A stretch of 64,000 nt of DNA from ZC4RG30 sp963726085 (GTDB lineage: Bacteria > Pseudomonadota > Gammaproteobacteria > Steroidobacterales > Steroidobacteraceae): assembly GCA_963726085.1 (NCBI GenBank), contig CAVSAR010000004.1:334898-398897 (forward strand), in the 5' to 3' direction. Positions within the stretch are counted from its first letter, which is position 1. Each line of letters opens with the position of its first letter. Positions 9,882 through 18,504 of the stretch are shown here, one piece after another. Below the pieces are notes generated by a model. The model was given only the letters and a program-made list of their open reading frames with translations. It was not told the origin of the DNA and did not search any database. The position numbers and the translations under genes are program-made.

Positions 9882-9894
9882 AATTATTGGCGCG

Positions 9895-9900
9895 AGTATA
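9895..9900 (-). promoter_or_regulatory. Probable -10 element of glyQS
   Basis: On the minus strand this reads TATACT, one mismatch from TATAAT. A start point about 7 bases further would be only around 7 nt before the glyQ ATG. No good -35 hexamer is visible at 16-18 bp. Confidence 0.45.
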
Positions 9901-9998
9901 TCGGCAGCGGCGCAAAAACCTGCGGGGTGGTGCCCTGGGCGGCCGCGCCCGCTTCGGGTGCGTGCGCTGCCCCGGCCTGATGCACGCGTGTCGGGAAC

Positions 9999-10013
9999 GC
10001 ACTACAATGGTGC
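9999..10013. promoter_or_regulatory. NtrC-type enhancer site upstream of glnA
   Basis: GCAC-TACAATG-GTGC, a dyad with the GC-N11-GC spacing of NtrC sites. It lies about 90 bp upstream of the predicted sigma-54 start point, a normal enhancer distance, and ntrC itself is 3.3 kb downstream. Its centre contains TACAAT, which could be the -10 of a vegetative promoter occluded by bound NtrC, as at glnAp1 of enteric bacteria. Confidence 0.65.
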
Positions 10014-10075
10014 GAGACACGAACGGGCCATCATCCATTTTAATCTAACTTGTTGATTATAAAGGTTCCTGCCGT

Positions 10076-10091
10076 TGGCACGGGGCCTGCA
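10076..10091 (+). promoter_or_regulatory. Sigma-54 (RpoN) promoter of glnA
   Basis: TGGCACGGGGCCTGCA matches the TGGCACG-N4-TTGCW consensus with a single mismatch, keeps the GG and GC dinucleotides at the correct spacing, and ends 47 bp before the glnA start. An NtrC dyad lies upstream. Confidence 0.8.
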
Positions 10092-10138
10092 TCAAACTGG
10101 GGCCTATTGCCTCAGACCAAACATTCCCCGGAGGAGCC

Positions 10139-11554
10139 ATGACGACAGCCAGCGACGTCCTGAAGATGATCAAAGAAAAGGAGGTCAAGTACGTCGATTT
10201 CCGTTTCTGTGATACGCGCGGCAAGGAACAACACGTCACGGTGCCTTCCCACCAGGTCAAGGAAAGCCTGTTCATAGAAGGCAAGATGTTCGACGGCTCC
10301 TCGATCGCCGGGTGGAAGGGCATCAACGAGTCGGACATGATCCTGATGCCCGATCCGGCCACCGCCATCCTCGACCCGTTCTTCGAAGACACGACGCTGA
10401 ACCTGCGTTGCAACATCATCGAGCCGGCAACCATGCAGGGCTATGAGCGCGATCCGCGTTCGCTCGGCCTGCGTGCCGAGGCCTACCTCAAGTCCACCGG
10501 CATCGCCGACGGGGCGCTGTTCGGACCGGAAAACGAGTTTTTCATTTTCGACAGCGTCAAGTGGCACAGTGGCATGAACAGCACTGGCTACACCATCGAC
10601 TCCGGTGCCGGCGCGTGGAACTCTGGCGTTGATTTCTCCGACCGTCCCAACCTGGGCCATCGCCCCGGCATCAAGGGCGGCTATTTCCCGGTACCACCGG
10701 TGGACGCCTTCCAGGACATCCGCAGCGCCATGTGTAATGCGCTGGAAGAGATGGGGCTGGAAGTCGAGGTGCACCACCATGAAGTGGCCACGGGCGGACA
10801 GTCCGAGATCGGCGTGGGCGCCGGCGGCCTGGTCAAGAAGGCCGACCAGGTGCTGATCCTCAAGTACGTGGTCCAGAACGTGGCGCACAGCTATGGCAAG
10901 ACCGCCACCTTCATGCCCAAGCCCCTGGTGGGCGACAACGGCTCGGGCATGCACGTGCACCAGTCGCTGCAAAAGGACGGCAAGGCGCTGTTCGCGGGCG
11001 ACAAGTACGGCGGACTGTCGGAAATGGCGCTGTTCTACATTGGCGGCATCATCAAGCATGCCAAGGCCATCAATGCGTTCACCAATCCGGGCACCAACAG
11101 CTACAAGCGGCTGGTCCCGGGGTTCGAGGCGCCGGTGATGCTGGCCTATTCGGCCCGCAACCGTTCGGCGTCGATCCGCATTCCGTGGGTGCCCAATCCC
11201 AAGGCGCGCCGCATCGAAGTGCGCTTCCCCGACTCAACCGCCAACCCATACCTGGCCTTTGCCGCCATGATGATGGCCGGCCTTGACGGCATCCAGAACA
11301 AGATCCACCCGGGCGAGCCGGCGGACAAGGATCTGTACGACCTGGAGCCGGAGGAAGAGAAGCACATTCCGCAAGTGTGTCATTCGCTCGACATGGCGCT
11401 GGAACACCTGGACAAGGATCGTGGGTTCCTCAAGGCCGGCGGTGTGTTCACCGACGACGTCATCGATTCCTACATGGCGCTGAAGATGCAGGAAGTCACC
11501 CGCTACCGCATGAGTACCCATCCGTGCGAGATGGACATGTACTACAGCATGTAG
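10139..11554 (+). CDS. glnA: Glutamine synthetase, type I (adenylylated form)
   Basis: A 471-residue intact GSI enzyme, making glutamine from glutamate, ammonia and ATP as a dodecamer in the cytoplasm. Visible signatures include KMFDGSSIAGW, the metal-site FGPENEFFIFD, GGYFPVPPVD, the HEVATGGQSEIG loop, NGSGMHVHQSL and NRSASIRIPW. Tyr400 in DLYDLEPEEE is the adenylylation site expected for a GlnE-controlled enzyme. The start has a strong GGAGGA ribosome-binding site. Transcription from a sigma-54 promoter with an NtrC enhancer is supported by sequence, and a hairpin terminator follows the gene. Downstream come a DUF4124 gene and the ntrBC pair that would regulate it. Confidence 0.98.
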   Translation: MTTASDVLKMIKEKEVKYVDFRFCDTRGKEQHVTVPSHQVKESLFIEGKMFDGSSIAGWKGINESDMILMPDPATAILDPFFEDTTLNLRCNIIEPATMQGYERDPRSLGLRAEAYLKSTGIADGALFGPENEFFIFDSVKWHSGMNSTGYTIDSGAGAWNSGVDFSDRPNLGHRPGIKGGYFPVPPVDAFQDIRSAMCNALEEMGLEVEVHHHEVATGGQSEIGVGAGGLVKKADQVLILKYVVQNVAHSYGKTATFMPKPLVGDNGSGMHVHQSLQKDGKALFAGDKYGGLSEMALFYIGGIIKHAKAINAFTNPGTNSYKRLVPGFEAPVMLAYSARNRSASIRIPWVPNPKARRIEVRFPDSTANPYLAFAAMMMAGLDGIQNKIHPGEPADKDLYDLEPEEEKHIPQVCHSLDMALEHLDKDRGFLKAGGVFTDDVIDSYMALKMQEVTRYRMSTHPCEMDMYYSM

Positions 11555-11567
11555 GGCCTCTGGCCAA

Positions 11568-11609
11568 CGCCGGCGACGGGATGTTATGTCTCGCCGCCGG
11601 CGGGTTTTT
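11568..11609 (+). terminator. Rho-independent terminator after glnA
   Basis: A CGCCGGCGACGGGA arm pairs with TCTCGCCGCCGGCG (one wobble and one mismatch) around a short AT-rich loop, followed by GGG and five T. It separates abundant glnA transcript from the downstream genes. Confidence 0.8.
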
Positions 11610-11643
11610 GAATGCAAGGGAAATGGGTCTATGCTGAAGCCCT

Positions 11644-12213
11644 ATGCGCAAAGTCGCCTTTTTCCTCCTGCTCGGTTGCGCCACGCTCGGCCATGGAATT
11701 GCGGCCACGGCAGCCGAGACCTGGAAATGGAAGGACGCCAACGGCGTCGTGCACTATTCGGACCAGCCAGCCCCGGGCGCCGAACGCATGCAAGTGGTCG
11801 TGGCCAAGCCCAGCGCCCCGGCGCCCAAGCAGGCCACAGCCCAGGCTGCGCCACGCGCGACCGCAGCAGCCAGTGCGGACTCAAGTCCGCCGGCCAACGT
11901 GCCCTACACGCGCTGCGTGATCACGGCGCCGGACAGCGAAGAGACCTTCAACGCCACCACTTCCGTGACGGTGGGCCTGCTGGTGGAGCCAGCCCTGCAG
12001 ACCGGACATCACATCGAAGTGCTGCTCGACGGCAATGCCGTGCCGGACTGGCCGCCTACTGCGGTCAGCCATCCCGTCAAGGATCTGGAGCGCGGCGCCC
12101 ACTCGGTCAGCGCACGGGTGCTCGATGCCAGCGGCGGCACGGCCTGCTCGGGGCCGACGCTCAACTTCCACGTGCGCCTGCCCACCGTAAAGCCGCAGGT
12201 GATGCACCACTAG
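11644..12213 (+). CDS. Secreted DUF4124 domain protein
   Basis: A 189-residue protein with an N-terminal signal peptide (hydrophobic residues 4-22). It is followed by the DUF4124 core WKWKDANGVVHYSDQPAPGA (about 28-47), a low-complexity Ala/Pro linker, and a C-terminal Ig-like beta domain (NATTSVTVGLLVEP, HIEVLLDGNAV). DUF4124 is an exported domain of unknown function. Placement between glnA and ntrB recurs in several gammaproteobacterial groups, but a direct role in nitrogen control is not shown. It has its own space after the glnA terminator. Confidence 0.85.
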   Translation: MRKVAFFLLLGCATLGHGIAATAAETWKWKDANGVVHYSDQPAPGAERMQVVVAKPSAPAPKQATAQAAPRATAAASADSSPPANVPYTRCVITAPDSEETFNATTSVTVGLLVEPALQTGHHIEVLLDGNAVPDWPPTAVSHPVKDLERGAHSVSARVLDASGGTACSGPTLNFHVRLPTVKPQVMHH

Positions 12214-12244
12214 TCGGGTCCGCGCCGGCCGCAGGCCCCGGCCC

Positions 12245-13348
12245 GTGAGCGCGCTGCGTGAGTACTCTTCGCCGCTGTCGCATTTCGAGCCCACCGAGCT
12301 GCTCGACACCCTGTCGACCGGCATCGTGGTCCTGGATGGGCAGCTGTGCCCCATCTACGCCAACGTCAGCGCGCAGGACTTCATGGCCGTGAGCCTCAAG
12401 CAGGCGCGCGGCCGGCCCTTCGCGGACCTGTTCTTCGATCCGCGGCAACTGGTGGGGGTGCTGCGGCGCTCGCTGGATCGCCTCGAAACCTGCACCCAGC
12501 ATGAGATTTCCCTCAAGGCCATGGGCTCGCCCGCGCATCGCGAGCCGCATGTGATCGACCTGATCGTGACGCCGCTGGAAGGCCAGGTCACCGGCACGCA
12601 CCTGCTGGTCGAACTGGCCGATGCAACCCAGCGCCAGCGCATCTCCCGCGACAGCGACATCCTCTCGGGCATGGACGGCAGCCGCCTGATGATCCGCCAG
12701 CTGGCGCACGAGGTGAAGAATCCGCTGGGCGGGCTGCGTGGCGCCGCGCAATTGCTCGACAAGGAGCTGGCCGATCCGGCGCTGCGCGAATACACCACCA
12801 TCATCATCACCGAAGCGGACCGCCTGACGGCGCTGGTCGACTCGATGGCCGGCTCCAACAGCCCGTCGAGCAAGACGATGATCAACGTGCACGAGATGTG
12901 CGAGCACGTGATGCGGCTGATCAGCGCCGAGGCGCCGCCGGACGTGCACGTCGAGCGCGACTACGACCCGAGCCTGCCGGAAGGGCTGTTTGATCGCAAC
13001 CAGATTATCCAGGCACTGCTCAACGTGGCGCGCAACGCCCTGCAGGCCATTGGCACCACCGGCCGCATCATCCTGCGCACGCGCGTGCGCAGCCACATCA
13101 GCATCGGCGACAAGCGCTACCGGCTGGTCGTGGAAATCGATGTGGAGGACAACGGGCCCGGGGTGCCGCCGGGACTGGCCAAGACGCTGTTCCTGCCGCT
13201 GGTGACCGGTCGCGCCAATGGCACGGGACTGGGGCTTGCGGTGGCGCAGGACCTGGTGACGCGCCACGGCGGCATCATCGAATTCGCCAGCCAGCCTGGC
13301 AAAACCGTTTTTTCACTGCTGTTGCCGCTCGAGGGTCCTACTGAATGA
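12245..13348 (+). CDS. ntrB: Nitrogen regulation sensor histidine kinase NtrB
   Basis: A 367-residue soluble kinase with a GTG start: a PAS domain (about 15-130), then the dimerisation/phosphoacceptor helix LAHEVKNPLGGLRGAAQLL with phospho-accepting His155. The HATPase domain follows with the N-box LLNVARNALQAI, the G1 box DNGPGVPP and the G2 box GRANGTGLGLAVAQ. It has no TM segment. NtrB phosphorylates or dephosphorylates NtrC according to PII status. Its TGA overlaps the ntrC ATG by 4 bp, indicating translational coupling. Confidence 0.96.
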   Translation: MSALREYSSPLSHFEPTELLDTLSTGIVVLDGQLCPIYANVSAQDFMAVSLKQARGRPFADLFFDPRQLVGVLRRSLDRLETCTQHEISLKAMGSPAHREPHVIDLIVTPLEGQVTGTHLLVELADATQRQRISRDSDILSGMDGSRLMIRQLAHEVKNPLGGLRGAAQLLDKELADPALREYTTIIITEADRLTALVDSMAGSNSPSSKTMINVHEMCEHVMRLISAEAPPDVHVERDYDPSLPEGLFDRNQIIQALLNVARNALQAIGTTGRIILRTRVRSHISIGDKRYRLVVEIDVEDNGPGVPPGLAKTLFLPLVTGRANGTGLGLAVAQDLVTRHGGIIEFASQPGKTVFSLLLPLEGPTE

Positions 13349-14751
13349 ATACGGCGCTACGCGTCTGGTTGGTCGATGACGATGCTTCGATACGTTGGGT
13401 GCTGGAGCGTGCACTGAAGAATGCCGGCATGGCGCCGCGCCTGTTCGAGGCGGCCGAAACCGCGTTGGCCGCCCTGGGAACCGAGTTGCCCGACGTGCTG
13501 GTGACCGACATCCGCATGTCGGGCAAGTCCGGGCTGGAACTGCTGCGCCGGGTGCACGAACAACACGCGGACCTGCCGGTGATCGTGATGACGGCGCATT
13601 CGGACCTGGGCAGCGCAGTGTCGGCCTACGAGGGCGGCGCGTTCGAATACCTGCCCAAGCCGTTTGACATCGACCAGGCGGTGGATCTGGTGCGCCGCGC
13701 CGCGCAGGCCAATGACCGTTCTGGCATCGCCGCGCCGCCACCGGCGCAGATGTCCGAGCTGCTGGGGCGCGCGCCGGCCATGCAGCAGGTGTTTCGCGCC
13801 ATCGGCCGCCTGTCGCGCTCCAGCGTCAACGTACTGGTGACCGGCGAATCCGGCACCGGCAAGGAACTGGTGGCGCGCGCCCTGCATGAACACAGTCCGC
13901 GTGCCAACAAGGCGTTTATCGCGCTCAACACCTCGGCGATTCCCGGCGAGTTGCTGGAGTCGGAACTGTTCGGCCACGAGAAGGGCTCGTTTACCGGCGC
14001 CGATGCGCTGCGCCGCGGGCGCTTCGAGCAGGCCGACGGCGGCACGCTGTTCCTGGACGAGATCGGCGACATGAGCCTGCCGCTGCAGACGCGCTTGCTG
14101 CGCGTGCTGGCCGAGGGCGAGTTCTATCGCGTTGGCGGGCAGACCCCCATCAAGGTGGACGTGCGCGTGATCGCCGCCACGCACCAGAACCTTGAGGACC
14201 GCGTCGGCACGGGCCTGTTTCGCGAGGACCTGTTCCATCGCCTCAATGTCATTCGCATTGAACTGCCGCCGCTGCGCCTGCGTGGTGAGGACGTGCCGGC
14301 CCTGCTCAATCACTACATGCAGATCGCCGCCAAGGAACTGGGCGTTGAAGCCAAGACACTGGCCGAAGATGCTGCCGAGGCACTGGGTCGCTACAGCTGG
14401 CCCGGCAACGTGCGTGAACTGGTCAATCTATGCCGTCGGTTGACGGTGCTGGCCCCGGGCAGCGAAGTCCACGTGGATGACCTGCCCAATGAGATCACCG
14501 CCACCGGCGGCTCGACCAAACCTGCCGACGACTGGATTGACAGCCTTTCGGCCTGGGCCGACCGGGCCGCAGCCAGTGACGGCCGGCCGCTGCTGGATGA
14601 AGCGCTGCCGCGCTTCGAGAGTGCCCTGATACGCGTGGCCCTCAAGCACACGCAGGGACACCGCCAAGCCGCCGCCCGGCTGCTGGGCTGGGGACGCAAC
14701 ACGCTGACGCGCAAACTCAAGGACCTGGGGATGGACGACATTCCCGAGTAG
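13345..14751 (+). CDS. ntrC: Nitrogen regulation response regulator NtrC
   Basis: A 468-residue sigma-54 activator. It has a receiver domain with phospho-acceptor Asp55 (TDIRM) and Lys in YLPKPFD, and an AAA+ domain with Walker A GESGTGKE (about 167-174). The sigma-54 contact loop reads GSFTGA (about 214-219, Ser instead of the commoner Ala), Walker B is LFLDEIGD, and the C-terminal Fis-type helix-turn-helix is GHRQAAARLLGWGRNTLTRKL. It would bind the GCAC-N7-GTGC site upstream of glnA and drive the RpoN promoter there. After the gene come two GC hairpins (14756-14795) without a T tract. Confidence 0.97.
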   Translation: MNTALRVWLVDDDASIRWVLERALKNAGMAPRLFEAAETALAALGTELPDVLVTDIRMSGKSGLELLRRVHEQHADLPVIVMTAHSDLGSAVSAYEGGAFEYLPKPFDIDQAVDLVRRAAQANDRSGIAAPPPAQMSELLGRAPAMQQVFRAIGRLSRSSVNVLVTGESGTGKELVARALHEHSPRANKAFIALNTSAIPGELLESELFGHEKGSFTGADALRRGRFEQADGGTLFLDEIGDMSLPLQTRLLRVLAEGEFYRVGGQTPIKVDVRVIAATHQNLEDRVGTGLFREDLFHRLNVIRIELPPLRLRGEDVPALLNHYMQIAAKELGVEAKTLAEDAAEALGRYSWPGNVRELVNLCRRLTVLAPGSEVHVDDLPNEITATGGSTKPADDWIDSLSAWADRAAASDGRPLLDEALPRFESALIRVALKHTQGHRQAAARLLGWGRNTLTRKLKDLGMDDIPE

Positions 14752-14780
14752 GCTCGCCGCATGCGCGGCAGTGGCCCGTG

Positions 14781-14810
14781 TGGTCAACCGGGCCTCGGCT
14801 GACCTAAGAT
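14781..14810 (+). promoter_or_regulatory. Possible sigma-70 promoter for the DUF3300 envelope run
   Basis: TGGTCA at 14781-14786 and TAAGAT at 14805-14810 are separated by 18 bp, about 54 bp before the first gene of the run. Both hexamers are imperfect, so this is tentative. Confidence 0.3.
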
Positions 14811-14863
14811 GAGCGGTAAGGGAATTACCAGGTGGCGGGCTCGCCACTACAAGGGGCGCGACG

Positions 14864-16657
14864 ATGAACCTCCAAGCAAGGATGGCGCCGGCAGCGGCGT
14901 TGCTGGGATCTGTGTTCCTGTTGATGGCGGCGTGTGGCGGCAAGACGCCGGCCGTGCCGCCGTCCCCCACCGCGCCCACTGCAGCTGCGCCGGCGGCTGC
15001 CGGGCAAGCAACGCAGCCACTGGCTGTCGATGCCACCACGTGGACCCCGGAAGCCCTGGAAGACCTGCTGGCGCCCATCGCGCTGTATCCGGATCCAGTG
15101 CTGGCGCAGGTACTGGTGGCCGCCACCAATCCGCAGGAAGTCCTCGATGCCGGCAACTGGCTGGTGGCCAATCCGGATCTCAAGGGCAAGCCACAGGACA
15201 AGGCAGCCGAGGCCGCCGGGTTCACGCTGACCATGCGCTCAGTGATGCAGTTCCCCGACGTGGTCGACAAGCTGTGCCTCAACATGCCGTGGACCGAGGA
15301 GTTGGGCCAGGCCTACGTCAACGATCAGCAAGGCGTGATGGATGCCGTGCAGCGCCTACGTGCGCAGGCCAAGGACGTGGGCACCCTGAAGTCATCCCCA
15401 CAGATGAAGGTGTCAACCGAAAAGGCGCCGACCGGCGACGTGATTGCGCTTAATCCGCCCAACCCGCAGGTCGTGAGCGTGCCGCAGTACGATCCGGTAG
15501 CTGTCTATGCGCCACCGGGCGGTACCGTGGTCAATGCATCGCCGGGATCCACCGTGGTGGTGGGTGCCAACGGCACTGCAACCACGGCGCCGGCCGCCGC
15601 AGCCAGCACCACCACCACCACCACGACCACCGAAAGCGAGGGTCACAGCACCAGCTCGCTGGTGACCACCGGGTTGCTGGCGTTTGGCGCCGGGCTGCTG
15701 GTCAGCGAGGTGTTCGACGACGACGACGATTACTACGGCCACGGCTACTCCGGAGGTATGTGGCACGGTCCCATGCCCTACTACCCGCCGTATCCGTATC
15801 GCCCGGCCTACGGTGGTGGCTACTACCCGGGCAACTCGTACAACCGCCCCAACAATTACGCGCGCGGCGGTAACAACGTGATCATCAACCAGAACAACAA
15901 CTACTACGACCGCTACAAGTCGCCGGACCAGGTGCGCAACAACCGCAACTCACCGCAGAGCCCGATTTCCAAGGCGCGTCCCAACCGGCCCGAGCTCAAT
16001 CAGCTCAATGCCAAGGCCGCGCAGGGTCCGGCGCGCCGCGCGCCATCCACTTCCGAAGCACTCAATGGCAAGGGCGGCTACACCGGCAATGATCCCAAGG
16101 TGCGCCAGAGCATGGAACACCAGGCGTCCAAGGGCGCTGCGCGCGAACAGCAGCGGGTCAACAACCCCGGCAAGGTGCAAGGCAGCTATGCCGGCGCCAA
16201 GCCCGGTGCAAAGCCTGCAGCCGGCAACACTGCGGCGCGTGCCTCCACCGGCGCGGTGAAGGCAGCGCCCAAGGTGCAGGGCAGTTACGCAGGCGCCAAA
16301 CCCGATCGCGTGCAACCCTCCTCGGCTGCGGCAAGGCCCACTGCCAGCACGCGGCCGGCATCCTCCCAGGCCTCGAGGCCGGCCCCGGCCCAGGCGTCGC
16401 GGCCAACGCCGGCCAACCATCCCAATGCCGACCGCGGCCGCACGGCCTCGGATGCGGGGCCCTCGCAAATGCAACGACCGCAGCAGGCGCCGCAGGCACG
16501 GCCGCAGCAACAGGCAAGGGCGGCACCGGAGCCCAACCGCTCGGCGATGTCCAGTGGGGGCGGAGGCAGGTCCGATAACGCGGCCAGCGCGCGCGGCAAG
16601 AAAAGCATGCCTTCAGGCGGCGCCGCCAAGGCCCGCTCCAAGCCGCAGAAGCGATAG
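14864..16657 (+). CDS. DUF3300 lipoprotein with long low-complexity tail
   Basis: A 597-residue protein. The N-terminus has a lipoprotein signal ending LLMAACGG (lipobox Cys about residue 24). Residues about 60-200 are a DUF3300 domain (LEDLLAPIALYPDPVLAQVL, NPDLKGKPQDKAA, WTEELGQAYVNDQQGVMDAV). A Thr run (about nt 15607-15635) precedes a second hydrophobic helix (LVTTGLLAFGAGLLVSEVF) and an acidic DDDDDYYGHGY patch. The C-terminal third is disordered, rich in Ala, Pro, Gln and Arg, and contains the decapeptide VQGSYAGAKP twice. DUF3300 has no assigned biochemical function; members are envelope proteins. A DUF2950 gene follows after 12 bp, a recurrent pairing. Confidence 0.88.
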   Translation: MNLQARMAPAAALLGSVFLLMAACGGKTPAVPPSPTAPTAAAPAAAGQATQPLAVDATTWTPEALEDLLAPIALYPDPVLAQVLVAATNPQEVLDAGNWLVANPDLKGKPQDKAAEAAGFTLTMRSVMQFPDVVDKLCLNMPWTEELGQAYVNDQQGVMDAVQRLRAQAKDVGTLKSSPQMKVSTEKAPTGDVIALNPPNPQVVSVPQYDPVAVYAPPGGTVVNASPGSTVVVGANGTATTAPAAAASTTTTTTTTESEGHSTSSLVTTGLLAFGAGLLVSEVFDDDDDYYGHGYSGGMWHGPMPYYPPYPYRPAYGGGYYPGNSYNRPNNYARGGNNVIINQNNNYYDRYKSPDQVRNNRNSPQSPISKARPNRPELNQLNAKAAQGPARRAPSTSEALNGKGGYTGNDPKVRQSMEHQASKGAAREQQRVNNPGKVQGSYAGAKPGAKPAAGNTAARASTGAVKAAPKVQGSYAGAKPDRVQPSSAAARPTASTRPASSQASRPAPAQASRPTPANHPNADRGRTASDAGPSQMQRPQQAPQARPQQQARAAPEPNRSAMSSGGGGRSDNAASARGKKSMPSGGAAKARSKPQKR

Positions 16658-16669
16658 GAGGTCGCCAAC

Positions 16670-17602
16670 ATGCAAGCCCACAACAAGACATTCGGGATAC
16701 TGCTGGTTGCAGCAGCGTTGGCGCTGGTTGCCTGTGCACACAAGGAACAAGGGCAGCAGACATTTGACTCGCCGGAGGCAGCCTTCGAAGCGCTGGTGGT
16801 GGCCGTGGACAAGGCCGAGCCCGGTTCCGGTGCCAGGCTGCTGGGTCCGGGCGTCGAGGAGCTGCTCAATTCCGGTGATCCGGTGCAGGACAAGCTCGAC
16901 CGTGCCACGTTCGTGACCGCATACCGGGACAAGCACTCGCTGCAGTCGCCCGACGCCAACACGCGCACTCTGATAGTGGGGGCCAACGACTCGGTGTTCC
17001 CCATCCCCGCCGTCAAACGCGACGGCAAATGGCTACTCGACGGCAATGCCGGGGCCGACGAGCTGGTGTATCGGCGCGTGGGGGCCAATGAGCTGGGTGC
17101 CATCGGGGTGATGCAAGGGTACGTCGATGCGCAGAACGAATACGCGGCCAAGGGCCATGATGGGGATCCGCCGGGCATCTACGCACTGAAGCTGGTCAGC
17201 GACCCGGGCCTGCAGAACGGTCTGTACTGGCAAACCGCCGCGGGTGAAGAGCCCAGCCCGGCCGGCGCATTTGTGGCGGCCGCTGCCGCGGAAGGGTATC
17301 GCAGCGCCACCACTGGCCCGACCTATCACGGCTACCACTACCGCATGCTCTATCGCCAGGGCGCCAACGCCAACGGCGGGGCGCGCGACTATTTCATCAA
17401 TGGTGTGCTGAGCAATGGATTTGGCCTGATCGCATGGCCGGCAGACTATGGTTCCAGTGGCGTGATGACATTCATCGTCAATCCGGATGGCGTGGTGTTC
17501 CAGAAGGATCTGGGGGATGACACTGAGAAGGCCGCCAGCGGCATAACAACGTTCGACCCCGACAGTACCTGGACAGCAATCGCTGATACGGAAGGAAAAT
17601 GA
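16670..17602 (+). CDS. DUF2950 lipoprotein
   Basis: A 310-residue protein with a lipoprotein signal (LALVACAH). The body matches DUF2950: FDSPEAAFEALVVAV near the N-terminus, then WLLDGNAGADELVYRRVGANELGAI, GYHYRMLYRQGANANGGARDY and FGLIAWPADYGSSGVMTFIVN. The function is unknown. A GGAGG ribosome-binding site precedes the start. The stop overlaps the next gene's ATG by 4 bp. Confidence 0.88.
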   Translation: MQAHNKTFGILLVAAALALVACAHKEQGQQTFDSPEAAFEALVVAVDKAEPGSGARLLGPGVEELLNSGDPVQDKLDRATFVTAYRDKHSLQSPDANTRTLIVGANDSVFPIPAVKRDGKWLLDGNAGADELVYRRVGANELGAIGVMQGYVDAQNEYAAKGHDGDPPGIYALKLVSDPGLQNGLYWQTAAGEEPSPAGAFVAAAAAEGYRSATTGPTYHGYHYRMLYRQGANANGGARDYFINGVLSNGFGLIAWPADYGSSGVMTFIVNPDGVVFQKDLGDDTEKAASGITTFDPDSTWTAIADTEGK

Positions 17603-18504
17603 CCCTGACCCGATTAAATGGCGCCGCTACGGCGGCGCTGCTGGCCATTGCCGGCGTAATGTTGGCAGGCACGCCCGCGCAGGCTGCCCCAGTGATGCCG
17701 GCCATTGCCGATCCGGCGACCCACGTTGCCATACCCGGCAAGTTCGTCTGGTTTGACCTGGCCAGTAGCGACGCTGCCGCCTCGCAGAAGTTCTACGGCA
17801 AGGTATTCGACTGGAAGTTCGAGCAGGTTCGCGATTCGGCGGAGAAATACGCCGTGATCCGCGACGACGGGCGCGCCATCGGCGGCATCTTCCACAGCAA
17901 GGTGCCGGCTGGTGCGATCAGGGGCGCGCGCTGGCTGTCGTTTGCTTCCGTGGGCAACAACATGGACGGCGTGATCGCAAAGTTCACGGCCGGCGGCGGC
18001 CAGCTGCTGTTGCCGGCGACCGCGGTCCCGGGTCGCGGCACCCATGCGCTGATGCGCGATTCCCAGGGCGCGATCGTGGGGCTGCTGCAGTCCTCCAGCG
18101 GCGACCCGGCCGACGCGCCGGTGGAGACCGGGGAATTCTTCTGGGTTGACCTTTATGCGCGCGACCCGGCGGCGGCGGCGCGTGCGTATCAACAGTTCGG
18201 TTACGACATCGTCCCGGACGACAGGACCGGCGATGAGCGCATCCTGCTGGCGGCCAAGGGCTATGCGCGCGCTGGCATCGTGCGCCTGCCGCCGGAAGGA
18301 AAGGAACCGGGCTGGTTGCCGTACGTGCAGGTCGATGACGTGCCGGCGACGCTGAAACTGGTACGCGCTGCCGGCGGCAAGGTGCTGAAGGAACCTGATC
18401 CGGCCATCCTCGGCGGCCAGCTGGCCGTGTTTGCCGATCCCCTGGGTGGCGTGCTGGGCATATTGCACTGGACACCCAGCGCACCTGCGGGAGCAAACCC
18501 ATGA
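17599..18504 (+). CDS. Exported VOC-family (glyoxalase-like) protein
   Basis: A 301-residue protein with a signal peptide cut near AQAAP. Two vicinal-oxygen-chelate repeats follow. The first starts GKFVWFDLASSDAAASQKFYGKVFDW and the second starts GEFFWVDLYARDPAAAARAYQQFGYD; each ends with a DPLGGVLGILHW- or DSQGAIVGLLQ-type strand. A metal-dependent enzyme or binding role is possible, but the classical Glu/His ligands are not obvious, so catalysis is uncertain. It sits in 4-bp overlaps with both neighbours, firmly inside the envelope operon. Confidence 0.82.
   Translation: MTLTRLNGAATAALLAIAGVMLAGTPAQAAPVMPAIADPATHVAIPGKFVWFDLASSDAAASQKFYGKVFDWKFEQVRDSAEKYAVIRDDGRAIGGIFHSKVPAGAIRGARWLSFASVGNNMDGVIAKFTAGGGQLLLPATAVPGRGTHALMRDSQGAIVGLLQSSSGDPADAPVETGEFFWVDLYARDPAAAARAYQQFGYDIVPDDRTGDERILLAAKGYARAGIVRLPPEGKEPGWLPYVQVDDVPATLKLVRAAGGKVLKEPDPAILGGQLAVFADPLGGVLGILHWTPSAPAGANP

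Noticed and set aside
14756..14795. Rho-independent terminator after ntrC
   Set aside because: Two GC hairpins are present but neither is followed by T residues.
16180..16300. CRISPR-like or tandem DNA repeat
   Set aside because: The two copies are coding repeats in the DUF3300 tail, not regularly spaced palindromic repeats.
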